Shown here: positions 43,748 to 51,729 of the stretch, one piece after another
How positions within the stretch are numbered: the first letter of the stretch is position 1
Layout of the letters: every line of letters begins with the position of its first letter
NCBI GenBank assembly: GCA_003797895.1
Contig: RKQB01000009.1
Location: 1 to 64,000, forward strand
Origin: Cyclobacteriaceae bacterium YHN15
Lineage (GTDB): Bacteria > Bacteroidota > Bacteroidia > Cytophagales > Cyclobacteriaceae
DNA: 64,000 nucleotides
Reading direction: 5' to 3'
Program-made: the position numbers and the translations under genes
Notes under the pieces: model-generated
Database searches by the model: none
Seen by the model: only the letters and a program-made list of their open reading frames with translations
Told to the model about the DNA's origin: nothing

Positions 43748-43776
43748 AGGAACAAAGAAATTTAGATTACTTTCAC

Positions 43777-43784
43777 TATCTTTG
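43777..43784 (+). promoter_or_regulatory. promoter element of the pseudouridine synthase gene
   Basis: A perfect TATCTTTG. Start near 43788, leader about 72 bases. The leader contains a small GCAG/CTGC hairpin near 43844-43855. Confidence 0.5.
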
Positions 43785-43859
43785 CATCCCTTTTAATTTC
43801 AGGAAGTTAAATCCTAATCAAAGGATAAAATCAAATCCAGCAGAGATGCTGCATACAAC

Positions 43860-45062
43860 ATGAGAAAAGACAACAACAGAAAGCCAGATTCCCGAGGAGA
43901 AGGTAAAGGTCGCCCATCAAATAGAGAGGGTGGTAAATTTGAGCCTAAGAAGAGTTTTTCAGGTAAAAAAGACTATAAAAAGCCTGGAAAAGAGGGAGAA
44001 AAATCCAAAAAAACAGAGGATTGGGTGTCTGGAAAAGATAAGCGAAAAGATTTTTCAAAACCGGGATTCAAAAAGGATTTTAAGACTGAAAGAGGGGGAA
44101 ATACTTCCTATGAAAAGCCATCTTATCCTTCAAAATTTTCAAGGGACAAACCTGAAGAGGGAGATTTTAAAAAGGTGTATAAGGGAAGAGGTAAAGATGA
44201 AAAACCCATTCACGAATGGGTCCCGGCTTCAAAAGTTTCCAAAGATCAAAAGTTTAACAAGCCTTTCAAAAAACCATACGCTAAAAAAACAGAAGAAGAA
44301 AGGCCTCAGTATAACTTTGAGAAACTGGAAAAAAATCACAAAAAAAAGGATACTTCTGAGGAAATCCGTCTTAACAAATATATTTCCAATTCGGGGATTT
44401 GTTCAAGACGGGAAGCAGACAATCTAATCCAAAAAGGTGAAATCAAAGTTAATGGTGAGGTTATAACAGAAATGGGTTATAAAGTACAATTAACCGACAG
44501 AGTTACCTATAAAGGTAAAATGATCAATCCAGAGAAACCGGTTTATCTTTTGCTCAACAAACCAAAGGATTTTATCACCACTACGGATGACCCAATGGAA
44601 AGGAAGACGGTGATGAGTCTCATCGCCAATGCTTGTGAAGAAAGGGTTTTCCCTGTTGGAAGATTGGACAGGAACACGACAGGCCTTTTATTATTTACCA
44701 ATGATGGAGAATTGGCTGCAAAGTTGTCCCACCCATCCAATAATGTGAAGAAAATTTATCAGGTTACTTTGGATAAACCCATTACCCATGCGGATGAAGA
44801 AGCCATTTTGGAAGGTCTAAACCTGGAAGATGGCCCCGCTAAAGTGGATGACATGCAGGTCTTGTCTAAAGACAGAACCATTATTGGTTTGGAAATCCAT
44901 TTGGGAAGAAACAGGATTGTCAGAAGGATTTTTGCACACCTTGGATATGAAGTGGTCGCCCTTGACCGGGTAATGTATGCCGGCCTGGACAAAAAAGACC
45001 TGCCAAGAGGTCGATATAGGTTTTTGGCGGAGAAAGAAGTCATACGACTGAAATACTTTTAA
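43860..45062 (+). CDS. RsuA/RluB-family pseudouridine synthase with long basic N-terminal extension
   Basis: Converts a uridine of ribosomal RNA to pseudouridine. 400 residues. The first 165 or so are disordered and highly basic (repeats of KKDFK, KPGKEGEKSKK, SFSGKKDY), probably RNA-binding. Then an S4 domain (IRLNKYISNSGICSRREADNLIQKG) and the catalytic domain with LLNKPKDFITTT and the active-site Asp in GRLDRNTTGLL. The C-terminal half fits RluB/RsuA; which rRNA position is modified cannot be told. Single gene ending in a palindromic terminator. Confidence 0.9.
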   Translation: MRKDNNRKPDSRGEGKGRPSNREGGKFEPKKSFSGKKDYKKPGKEGEKSKKTEDWVSGKDKRKDFSKPGFKKDFKTERGGNTSYEKPSYPSKFSRDKPEEGDFKKVYKGRGKDEKPIHEWVPASKVSKDQKFNKPFKKPYAKKTEEERPQYNFEKLEKNHKKKDTSEEIRLNKYISNSGICSRREADNLIQKGEIKVNGEVITEMGYKVQLTDRVTYKGKMINPEKPVYLLLNKPKDFITTTDDPMERKTVMSLIANACEERVFPVGRLDRNTTGLLLFTNDGELAAKLSHPSNNVKKIYQVTLDKPITHADEEAILEGLNLEDGPAKVDDMQVLSKDRTIIGLEIHLGRNRIVRRIFAHLGYEVVALDRVMYAGLDKKDLPRGRYRFLAEKEVIRLKYF

Positions 45063-45094
45063 TGAAAAAGCCTCCCTAGGGAGGCTTTTTCATT
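45061..45094. terminator. bidirectional terminator between convergent genes
   Basis: A fully palindromic 34-base sequence: A-rich arm, CCTCCC, TA, GGGAGG, then TTTTTCATT. It overlaps the last base pairs of the upstream stop codon and serves both flanking genes. Confidence 0.9.
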
Positions 45095-45110
45095 AAAGTT
45101 TATTTTTTGA

Positions 45111-45704
45111 TTATTTAGTAGCCATCAGTTTTGAAAAACCGTCATTGGTCTTTACAAAGAATTCCACTTTAGAAGTAGGACTGATTCCATAAAGTTTAAA
45201 TAACTTCTGAAAACCACTGACACTATCTACGTTTTCTTCGTAAACCAATTTGTCATTTTCGAAAACCATGATAGACATATCAGTAGGAAGAAGTGAATTG
45301 ACTAATAATCTGAAACTGTTGTTTTCCACTTTTTCCAATTTAGAATAGACTAAAGGAGATGGAGCAGTTGCCGGGGCAGCAATATTGACTGCCAAATATT
45401 CAACTAAATGATTGGCGTCAACCACCTCTACACTGTAACTACCAGGGCTTACCTGTGAAAAATCATAATACTTGGCAAAAGGATTCTTGGCTACAATTCT
45501 GTCCTTCTGAACCAATGTATTGTTTTCGTCATAAATTTTCACAGTTACAGGTCCCTCAGGATTAAGTGCGTAACGTAACTGTACCTTGTTTTGATCCACT
45601 TTTCTAATGGATACCGGAGATGCTACAGGATCCTCTCCTGTCTGGTATGCCTCGACATTTACTGAAATGCCAATAGCAAGAATTAATGCAATGAATACTC
45701 TCAT
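45111..45704 (-). CDS. secreted two-domain beta-sandwich protein of unknown function
   Basis: 197 residues with a signal peptide (about 1-19, ending VEA). Two Ig-like or fibronectin-like halves are suggested by repeated strand patterns: VTVKIYDENNTLVQKDRI ... GSYSVEVVDANHLVEYLAVN in the first and DMSIMVFENDKLVYEENVDS in the second. This recalls short secreted Bacteroidota proteins with T9SS-tail-like beta-sandwiches, but there is no PNP motif or Lys-rich tail. Convergent with the pseudouridine synthase. Role unknown. Confidence 0.75.
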   Translation of the reverse strand: MRVFIALILAIGISVNVEAYQTGEDPVASPVSIRKVDQNKVQLRYALNPEGPVTVKIYDENNTLVQKDRIVAKNPFAKYYDFSQVSPGSYSVEVVDANHLVEYLAVNIAAPATAPSPLVYSKLEKVENNSFRLLVNSLLPTDMSIMVFENDKLVYEENVDSVSGFQKLFKLYGISPTSKVEFFVKTNDGFSKLMATK

Positions 45705-46184
45705 AGTAGTAATAATTAATAGGTTTAAGAAATTTTTTTTGATTAAGACCTCTTTGGGATTTTCCCAATCTCAAACAATGAGAGGCCGGTTATTGTGGGG
45801 TGAAGTCTAAAAGATTACTGACTTCGATACAAACATAGCAGGATAATTCGTTAATTACAAATATTTTAATAAAAATGTTATTTTATTATGTATTTGTTAA
45901 TAAAATAAAATTAAAAATACATTTTCAATAATTGAATGAAATTTTCTCGGAATCGATCGCATGAAAAACTAAAAGTCTTTTTTTAAACCTAATGCCGAAT
46001 AAAATTTTTTTTGCAATAATATTTTGAATGTTAAAAAAATTAAATCAATAATATATCCATAGAATTGAAATATACCATTGAAATTGGCTTCAAACCTCCC
46101 ATTAAGGACTTTGAAGCCAATTTCCATTATTTTAATGGCGTGGAACAAGCAAACTCAAGATTTATTGCCTTTGATTTACAAGCA
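45705..46184. other. AT-rich intergenic region with a perfect 15-bp hairpin
   Basis: No gene is supported in these 480 bases. At 46080-46094 and 46110-46124 two arms (GAAATTGGCTTCAAA and its exact complement) enclose a 15-base loop, 60 bases past the end of the DUF4252 gene. There is no T-tract, so it is a stable 3' structure rather than a standard terminator. The part 45840-46060 is poor in G and C. Confidence 0.55.
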
Positions 46185-46664
46185 TTATTTAAAGTTACTC
46201 CCTACATCTGCCAGCGCTTTGGAATCAAAATTTCCCTGCAATTCAATGATAATAAACTCGTCTGATTTATCTTTTACCAAAACGACCACATCGCTGATTC
46301 TTTTGGATCCTTTGGTATAAATCATGAATGAACTGTTTTTTTCACTCGCTTCCATCATCAGATCAAACTTTTCCTTTTCCAATGATTTTTTCAAGGTGGC
46401 AAACTCAGCATTTGCCTGAATACCATTTGTTGGAAGTTTAAACATTTTAAGCCTTTCCATAGAATTGGTGATGGATTCTGCCTTATCATTATCAATTTTC
46501 ACATCCAGGCTTTTGGCAAAATTCATAAAGCTTCCTCCAAGGTCCAGGTGAAAGAATTCCGGGTCTGATTTATGTTTTTGATAGAGTGCCTCTACACTTT
46601 TGCTTTGTGCATAGACCATATTTCCAATTATGACCAGGGTTAAAATTAACAGTAGCTTTTTCAT
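46185..46664 (-). CDS. DUF4252 secreted protein, second copy
   Basis: 159 residues with a signal peptide (about 1-19, ending VYAQ). It belongs to the DUF4252 family of small Bacteroidota envelope proteins found behind ECF sigma genes: a helical N-terminal part (SVEALYQKHKSDPEFFHLDLGGSFMNFAKSLD) and strands near the end (SDEFIIIELQGNFD). It is 50 bases after the first copy and probably in the same operon. Function unknown; no lipobox cysteine is present. Confidence 0.82.
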   Translation of the reverse strand: MKKLLLILTLVIIGNMVYAQSKSVEALYQKHKSDPEFFHLDLGGSFMNFAKSLDVKIDNDKAESITNSMERLKMFKLPTNGIQANAEFATLKKSLEKEKFDLMMEASEKNSSFMIYTKGSKRISDVVVLVKDKSDEFIIIELQGNFDSKALADVGSNFK

Positions 46665-46714
46665 TGGTTTTAGATTTTTGTTAGAATGATGGTAGATATA
46701 GATTTCCGTAAACT

Positions 46715-47242
46715 TTACTTCTTTCCATTTTGATATTCCTTCATGCCCGGCATGTTGGTTTTATCAGCTAATATATTCAGATCCTGATAGGTGAAATTGC
46801 CCAGCATACTTAATAAAGTGAAGCTTTCAGAAGAACCTGAGATCATCAATAACTCCATGATTATGCCATTTTCTTCCCTTACCATGAATTTGGTATTGGA
46901 TGTTTTATCAGCCACATCCATCAAATCTTCATATTTATTCTTGATCAAGGTTCCCATAGCTTCTTCATATAATGGCTTTCCATTGACTTTATCCGCACTC
47001 AGAATTCTGATGCCCCTGACTTTGGAAATCAATGCTCCCAGTTCCTGTGCTTCTTTATCGGAAGTTTCACCGGCAGACTTAAGAAAACCCCCTGCCATCT
47101 GCATCATTTTTGGACTGATGTACACCCTGGAGAAATTATCATCCTCCATATACTTTGAGAAGAATTTGGAAATCGCATCGTCCTGTGCCTGTAGCCCTGT
47201 AAACAACAAGACCAGCATTATTAAAAGACCGTATTTTTTCAT
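46715..47242 (-). CDS. DUF4252 secreted protein, first copy
   Basis: 175 residues, signal peptide 1-19 (ending LQAQ). Same family layout as the following gene (FFSKYMEDDNFSRVYISPKMMQM near the start, ESFTLLSMLGNFTYQDLNIL near the end), but the two are clearly diverged. It starts one base after the anti-sigma stop, so it is likely an effector or sensor of that sigma system. No lipobox. Confidence 0.84.
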   Translation of the reverse strand: MKKYGLLIMLVLLFTGLQAQDDAISKFFSKYMEDDNFSRVYISPKMMQMAGGFLKSAGETSDKEAQELGALISKVRGIRILSADKVNGKPLYEEAMGTLIKNKYEDLMDVADKTSNTKFMVREENGIIMELLMISGSSESFTLLSMLGNFTYQDLNILADKTNMPGMKEYQNGKK

Positions 47243-47243
47243 A

Positions 47244-47675
47244 TTACTCTTTGTTTTCTTGAATATTGAACAGCTCCTCAGTTACCCCTAAATGCTTGAA
47301 TTCCTCCATTATCTGTAGACTATTTGTTCCTTTTTCCATATTGACCTGAATGAGATCGAAAGCCTGCATTACCTTTTCAAAGGCCTCCCTCTCTGCTTGT
47401 TTCTTTTGCTGATCAAATAATACCCATCCAGAAATCAACAGCACTAAAAAGGCAGCAGCCATCTTCAACCAAGTGGTAAATTCCAAAGACCTTTCGACAG
47501 GCTTTTGAAGTCTCATTGGTTCTTTAGCAGTGATTTTGGAAATCCCAAGGAAAAAAGACTTCTCAGGTTCAAATCCTTCACTATTCTGCAAAAGATCCTT
47601 CAGCTCCTTTTCATCTGCAAGATTGCTGCTTCCTTCCCAGTATTTATCCAATAATTCTTCTATCCTATTCTTCAT
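47244..47675 (-). CDS. putative membrane anti-sigma factor
   Basis: 143 residues with one membrane helix (about 70-88, LKMAAAFLVLLISGWVLF) and a helical cytoplasmic N-terminal half (EELLDKYWEGSSNLADEKELKDLL) of the kind seen in Bacteroidota anti-sigma proteins; there is no HxxxCxxC zinc motif. It overlaps the sigma gene by 11 bases and precedes the DUF4252 pair, which supports the role. Direct binding to the sigma factor is inferred. Confidence 0.72.
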   Translation of the reverse strand: MKNRIEELLDKYWEGSSNLADEKELKDLLQNSEGFEPEKSFFLGISKITAKEPMRLQKPVERSLEFTTWLKMAAAFLVLLISGWVLFDQQKKQAEREAFEKVMQAFDLIQVNMEKGTNSLQIMEEFKHLGVTEELFNIQENKE

Positions 47676-48153
47676 TTTTTCTTGTCATCAAATATCCCTT
47701 AAGGCTTTTTCTTGCCCTATGTAAATTGACCTTTACCTGGTCCATGCTGATTTCCAAATACCCAGCAATCTCTTCATAAGTTAAACCTTCAACCTCCCTC
47801 AATTGAAACACTTCTTTTTGTTTATCAGGCAATCCTTCCAAAAAAGAAAAAACCATATTCACTTCTACTTCCATGTTTTCCTTTTCCTGACTTTCCTCAA
47901 CCGGTTCATGATCTTGAATAGATTCAAATCTTTTTGAAAATCTATAATGTTGCAAGCTTTCATTTTTAAGGGTCCTGACCATCCAACCCATTGGATTTTC
48001 CATTTTTTGAAGCTCATTTTTTCTATTCCAAGCTTTTTCAAAAACTGACTGCAATATATCCTCAGCCACCTCCCGGTCCTTAACCCAGAGATAAGCCATT
48101 CTATAGAGTTTGTTTTTGAGCGGCCAGATATTTGCTTCAAAAAATGTCTTCAT
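47665..48153 (-). CDS. ECF-type RNA polymerase sigma factor
   Basis: 162 residues. Region 2 is at about 8-75 (KLYRMAYLWVKDREVAEDILQSVFEKAWNR) and region 4 at about 105-158 (LPDKQKEVFQLREVEGLTYEEIAGYLEISMDQVKVNLHRARKSLK, the helix-turn-helix). It is a typical small Bacteroidota ECF factor. First gene of a four-gene unit with its presumed anti-sigma factor and two DUF4252 proteins; the trigger is probably an envelope signal (inference). Its promoter is not evident, so autoregulation cannot be judged. Confidence 0.92.
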   Translation of the reverse strand: MKTFFEANIWPLKNKLYRMAYLWVKDREVAEDILQSVFEKAWNRKNELQKMENPMGWMVRTLKNESLQHYRFSKRFESIQDHEPVEESQEKENMEVEVNMVFSFLEGLPDKQKEVFQLREVEGLTYEEIAGYLEISMDQVKVNLHRARKSLKGYLMTRKNEE

Positions 48154-48330
48154 TCATGTAGTTGATGATTGTAAAATGGAAATGTTACAGCAATTTGAGA
48201 AAAAAACAGAAATTAGATTGATTTTAAATTATTGAAAAAATAGTATGCATGCCTACTATTTATTATTTTGCCTTCTGAAAATTGGCACTATGATATCCGG
48301 TTCAAGGGCTTTGAAAAAAGTAATAGACAT

Positions 48331-48360
48331 AAAAAAAGCCTCTTTTTTCAAAGAGGCTCG
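48331..48360 (-). terminator. terminator of tRNA-Phe
   Basis: On the minus strand GAGCCTCTTT/AAAGAGGCT with GAAA loop, then seven T. It follows the tRNA directly. Confidence 0.9.
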
Positions 48361-48433
48361 TGGTGATAAGTGGACTCGAACCACCGACTCACGGATTTTC
48401 AGTCCGATGCTCTACCAACTGAGCTATATCACC
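48361..48433 (-). tRNA. tRNA-Phe (anticodon GAA)
   Basis: 73 nucleotides read on the minus strand. The acceptor stem GGTGATA/TATCACC, D-arm GCTCAGTTGGTAGAGC, anticodon loop CTGAAAA (anticodon GAA), and T-arm with TTCGAGT are all intact. The 3' CCA is not encoded: the discriminator A is followed by CGA. It has a textbook promoter and its own terminator. Confidence 0.97.
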
Positions 48434-48449
48434 GTCTGTTAAAGTGATG

Positions 48450-48480
48450 CAAAGGTAGATATTTGATCCTTTCTAGCAAA
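48450..48480 (-). promoter_or_regulatory. promoter of tRNA-Phe
   Basis: Minus strand: TTTG (48477-48480), exactly 19 bases, TACCTTTG (48450-48457). This matches the Bacteroidota housekeeping sigma consensus fully. Predicted start near 48446, 13 bases before the mature 5' end. Confidence 0.85.
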
Positions 48481-48535
48481 CCATTTGAACAAAAAATTAA
48501 AACAAACAAAATTAAAAAACTATAAATCGAACAAT

Positions 48536-49870
48536 ATGAGCATTTTACCGCAATTGGTTTTTCTCCTTATTTTCGCCATTGCAGCCTATATCCTATCCAA
48601 AAGGATTAAGTATTTAAGAAGAAACATATTTCTTGGCAAAGGAGAGACCAGAAATGACCATCCGCAAGAGCGATGGAAAACAATGCTATTGGTAGCTTTT
48701 GGTCAACAAAAGATGTTTAAGAGAATTGTGCCAGCCTTTCTCCACCTCTTGATATATGTTGCATTTGTAATCATTAATCTTGAAGTATTGGAATTTGTCA
48801 TAGATGGATTGACAGGAAGTCACAGGATTTTTGCTCCATTTCTAGGTGCTGCCTATGGTGTTGCCATGAATATTTTTGAGTTTTTGGCCATTGCCGTTTT
48901 GGTATCCTGCGTGGCCTTTCTGATCCGAAGAAATGTCATGAAAGTCGAACGCTTCACCAAACCTGAAATGAAAGGTTGGCCCTCCTTGGATGCAAATTTG
49001 ATTTTGGTTATCGAAATTATCCTGATGTTTGCCATCCTCACCATGAACGCTACAGACCAAATTCTAGCAACTAGGGGAGTGGGAGATTACAATTTGCTGA
49101 ACACACTGTTTTTCAGTAACCTGATCCGTCCCATTTTTGAGGGGATGGGTGATGCGACCCTGATATTCATTGAAAGATTTGCTTGGTGGTTCCATATTAT
49201 TGGGATTTTGGGATTTGCTATCTATGTTACTTACTCCAAACACCTGCATATATTCCTTGCTTTCCCAAACACATGGTATTCTAATTTAAAGCCTAAGGGC
49301 GAAATGGTTAATATGCCTGAGGTTACCAATGAGGTCAATATGATGCTTGGCATTCCAACAGGAGAGGGTAATGAACCTCCGGCAGAAATCGGAAGATTCG
49401 GAGCCAAAGATATCAATGACCTTACCTGGGTAAATCTTATGAACGCTTACAGCTGTACCGAATGTGGTAGATGCACTTCAGAATGCCCGGCAAATATCAC
49501 CGGCAAAAAACTGTCTCCAAGAAAAATCATGATGGATGTCCGTGACAGGGCCGAGGAAGTAGGGAAAAATATTGATAAAGGGGGAAAAGGTTTGGAGGAT
49601 GGCAAATCACTGCTAGGTGATTACATCACCAAAGAAGAAATCAATGCTTGTACATCCTGCAATGCCTGCGTCGAAGCTTGCCCTATAAATATTGATCCCC
49701 TATCCATTATACTTCAGTTGAGAAGGTATGTGGCCATGGAAGAGTCCGGTACACCGGCACAATGGAATGCCATGTTCCAAAATATGGAAACCTCATTCTC
49801 TCCTTGGAAATTCGCTCCGACTGACCGATTTAACTGGGCAGATCAATTGAAAAATGAAGAAATAAAATAA
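48536..49870 (+). CDS. membrane-anchored HdrC-like 4Fe-4S protein
   Basis: 444 residues from the ATG at 48536; a TTG at 48485 is in frame but adds only a Lys/Asn-rich stretch. The N-terminal half has about five membrane helices (nitrate-reductase-gamma-like). The C-terminal half carries two [4Fe-4S] motifs: Cys307, 310, 313, 317 (CTECGRCTSECP) and Cys372, 375, 378, 382 (CTSCNACVEACP). It looks like a fusion of a HdrE/HmeC-like membrane part and a HdrC-like ferredoxin part. The next gene encodes the HdrB-like partner. In aerobic Bacteroidota such pairs probably pass electrons between quinone and an unknown donor (inference). Confidence 0.87.
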   Translation: MSILPQLVFLLIFAIAAYILSKRIKYLRRNIFLGKGETRNDHPQERWKTMLLVAFGQQKMFKRIVPAFLHLLIYVAFVIINLEVLEFVIDGLTGSHRIFAPFLGAAYGVAMNIFEFLAIAVLVSCVAFLIRRNVMKVERFTKPEMKGWPSLDANLILVIEIILMFAILTMNATDQILATRGVGDYNLLNTLFFSNLIRPIFEGMGDATLIFIERFAWWFHIIGILGFAIYVTYSKHLHIFLAFPNTWYSNLKPKGEMVNMPEVTNEVNMMLGIPTGEGNEPPAEIGRFGAKDINDLTWVNLMNAYSCTECGRCTSECPANITGKKLSPRKIMMDVRDRAEEVGKNIDKGGKGLEDGKSLLGDYITKEEINACTSCNACVEACPINIDPLSIILQLRRYVAMEESGTPAQWNAMFQNMETSFSPWKFAPTDRFNWADQLKNEEIK

Positions 49871-49925
49871 AGAAGCGAGAGACGAGAAGCTAAACTTTAG
49901 ACAGTCTCAAGTCTCGCTTCTCGCA
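49871..49925. repeat. heptamer array and inverted repeat after the HdrC-like gene
   Basis: Directly after the TAA stop, AGAAGCG, AGAGACG, AGAAGCT, AAACTTT follow with period 7. The complement TCTCGCTTCT reappears at 49912-49921, so the segment can fold. It separates the two genes of one likely operon by 86 bases. Confidence 0.6.
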
Positions 49926-49956
49926 TCTAGTATCTAAACTTAAAAAGTCTTAAGAA

Positions 49957-50748
49957 ATGTCAACATATAAAGTCCCAACCATGGCGGAAATGGCCGCATC
50001 CGGAGATAGTCCCGAAATCCTTTTTTGGGTAGGCTGTGCAGGCTCTTTTGATGACCGCTACAAAACAGTTACTCAAGCTTTTGTGAAAATCCTGAATAAG
50101 GTGGGTGTCAGTTTTGCCGTGTTAGGTCCTGAAGAAGCTTGTACAGGTGACCCGGCGAGAAGGGCCGGAAATGAATTTCTTTTTCAGATGCAGGCTGTTG
50201 CCAATATTCAGGTAATGAATGGGTATGAGGTGAAAAAAGTAGTTACCGCATGCCCGCATTGCTTCAATACCATCAAAAATGAATACCCTGCCTTGGGAGG
50301 CAATTATGAGGTGATCCACCATTCCCAATTTCTTCAGCAATTGATCAATGACGGTAAAATCATTTTACAGGGTGGTGGAGAATTTAAGGGAAAGAAAATC
50401 ACTTTCCATGATTCCTGCTACCTAGGACGTGCCAATGATGTTTACGAAGCTCCCAGAGAGGTCATTAAAGCCTTAGATGTGGAACTGGTAGAAATGAAAA
50501 GATGCCGGACAAAAGGTCTTTGCTGTGGTGCCGGTGGTGCACAGATGTTCAAAGAACCTGAACCGGGCAATAAAGACATCAATATTGAAAGAACTGAAGA
50601 AGCCTTGGCCACAGGGGCGTCTACCATAGCGGTAGGATGTCCTTTCTGTTTGACCATGATGACTGATGGAGTAAAAAATAAAGATAGAGAGCACGATGTC
50701 AAGGTGTATGACCTGGCAGAAATGCTTGCAAGGGATATGGGGATTTGA
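49957..50748 (+). CDS. HdrB-like cysteine-rich protein (CCG domains)
   Basis: 263 residues, soluble. Two cysteine-rich CCG-type units: the first with CAGSFDD and ACPHCFNTIKNEYP, the second with HDSCYLGRAND, LCCGAGGAQMF and GCPFCLTMM. In HdrB each unit binds a noncubane [4Fe-4S] cluster. It works with the preceding membrane HdrC-like protein as a two-subunit oxidoreductase (inferred from adjacency). Similar pairs exist in glycolate oxidase and LutA/LutB systems, but neither flavoprotein is nearby. Substrate unknown. Confidence 0.87.
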   Translation: MSTYKVPTMAEMAASGDSPEILFWVGCAGSFDDRYKTVTQAFVKILNKVGVSFAVLGPEEACTGDPARRAGNEFLFQMQAVANIQVMNGYEVKKVVTACPHCFNTIKNEYPALGGNYEVIHHSQFLQQLINDGKIILQGGGEFKGKKITFHDSCYLGRANDVYEAPREVIKALDVELVEMKRCRTKGLCCGAGGAQMFKEPEPGNKDINIERTEEALATGASTIAVGCPFCLTMMTDGVKNKDREHDVKVYDLAEMLARDMGI

Positions 50749-51183
50749 TTTGGGTAAAACTCTCTTATTTCAAATTCCTGATCACTTTTGTGTGGGTCCT
50801 TCTACATATTGGAAATAATCTTCGAGATTGATTTCCTATTTACGTTTCAATTATCTAGAAAGCTTGTATTGGCAATGCATAAATGCTTGTATTCTAAATA
50901 CAAGCTTTTATGATTACTCTCTTAATCAATGATTTAGATAGCCTACAGCGACAATATTTAGTATATAACCAATGACAAAACTCAGATTCTCTTTGATCAT
51001 TTTATAAAGAAAATATAATAATTCACATTTAAACTTTGTGGATTTAAGAACGGAGAATTTTAAAGCAGTGGATTTTTCAAACTTAAATTTTTGAAATGTA
51101 CCCAATCCACCCTTTTCTCCGTTAATTAAAAGAACTAATTTGACTGAAATCTCCTTATTTTGGGAAGTATAAAATAAAAGCAT
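50749..51183. other. intergenic region, 435 bases
   Basis: No gene is supported. A hairpin GCTTGTATT/AATACAAGC with a CTA loop and a TTTTA tail lies at 50885-50909 and may end the upstream transcript. A second copy of the GCTTGTATT word occurs near 50862. A minus-strand frame of 85 codons here has no protein-like features. Confidence 0.5.
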
Positions 51184-51675
51184 ATGTATTTACCATTCAA
51201 TCAGATGCCGGACCATTCCCGGGTTTGGGTTTATCAATCAGACAGGAAATTTACACAGGTTGAGAAAGAAGAAATCAGTGAAAAACTTAAACAGTTTTGT
51301 GCACAATGGAACACACATGGCAATATAATGCCTACTTCTTTCGATATTCGGTATGACCAAGTCATCATCTTGGCAGTTGACGAAAGTCAATTGGGAGCCT
51401 CAGGTTGTTCTATAGATTCTTCGGTGAGAACCCTAAGAGAAATAGAGCAATGTTTCGATATCAATATATTGGATCAAGGCAAAGTCTCTTTTTTGTCTAA
51501 CCCAGGTTCCTTGGAAGTGAGTAAACTGATGGGTATTAAATCAAAGGTCGCAGAAGGCATCCTTCAGGCGGAAACTATCGTATTAAATCCTGTAGTCAGT
51601 AAAAAATCAGATTTGGACAATAATTGGCTGATTAAAGCAAAAGAAAGTTGGTTGAACAAATACTTTATGAATTAA
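51184..51675 (+). CDS. conserved Bacteroidota protein, often mislabelled ABC transporter ATPase
   Basis: 163 residues, cytoplasmic. It starts MYLPFNQMPDHSRVWVYQSDRKFT and contains GASGCSIDSSVRTLREIE (about 79-96). I recognise this as a small family in Bacteroidota databases named ABC transporter ATPase, but there is no Walker A, signature or Walker B motif, so that name is not justified. The conserved Cys in GCSIDSS is the most likely functional residue. The OmpA-family lipoprotein gene follows 54 bases later. Function unknown. Confidence 0.78.
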   Translation: MYLPFNQMPDHSRVWVYQSDRKFTQVEKEEISEKLKQFCAQWNTHGNIMPTSFDIRYDQVIILAVDESQLGASGCSIDSSVRTLREIEQCFDINILDQGKVSFLSNPGSLEVSKLMGIKSKVAEGILQAETIVLNPVVSKKSDLDNNWLIKAKESWLNKYFMN

Positions 51676-51729
51676 TTATCATAATTGTCCTATATTTAAC
51701 GCATTGAGAAAAAACTTTTGAATAGCTCC

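Noticed and set aside
43930..44427. 165-codon frame overlapping the pseudouridine synthase start
   Set aside because: It is a +1 shadow of the lysine-rich disordered region; no start context or motif.
50926..51183. 85-codon minus-strand frame upstream of the 51184 gene
   Set aside because: Lys/Phe/Leu-rich composition of AT-rich DNA, no motif, and it occupies the promoter region of the neighbouring gene.
51184..51675. ABC transporter ATPase label for this gene
   Set aside because: No Walker A, Walker B or signature motif exists in its 163 residues.
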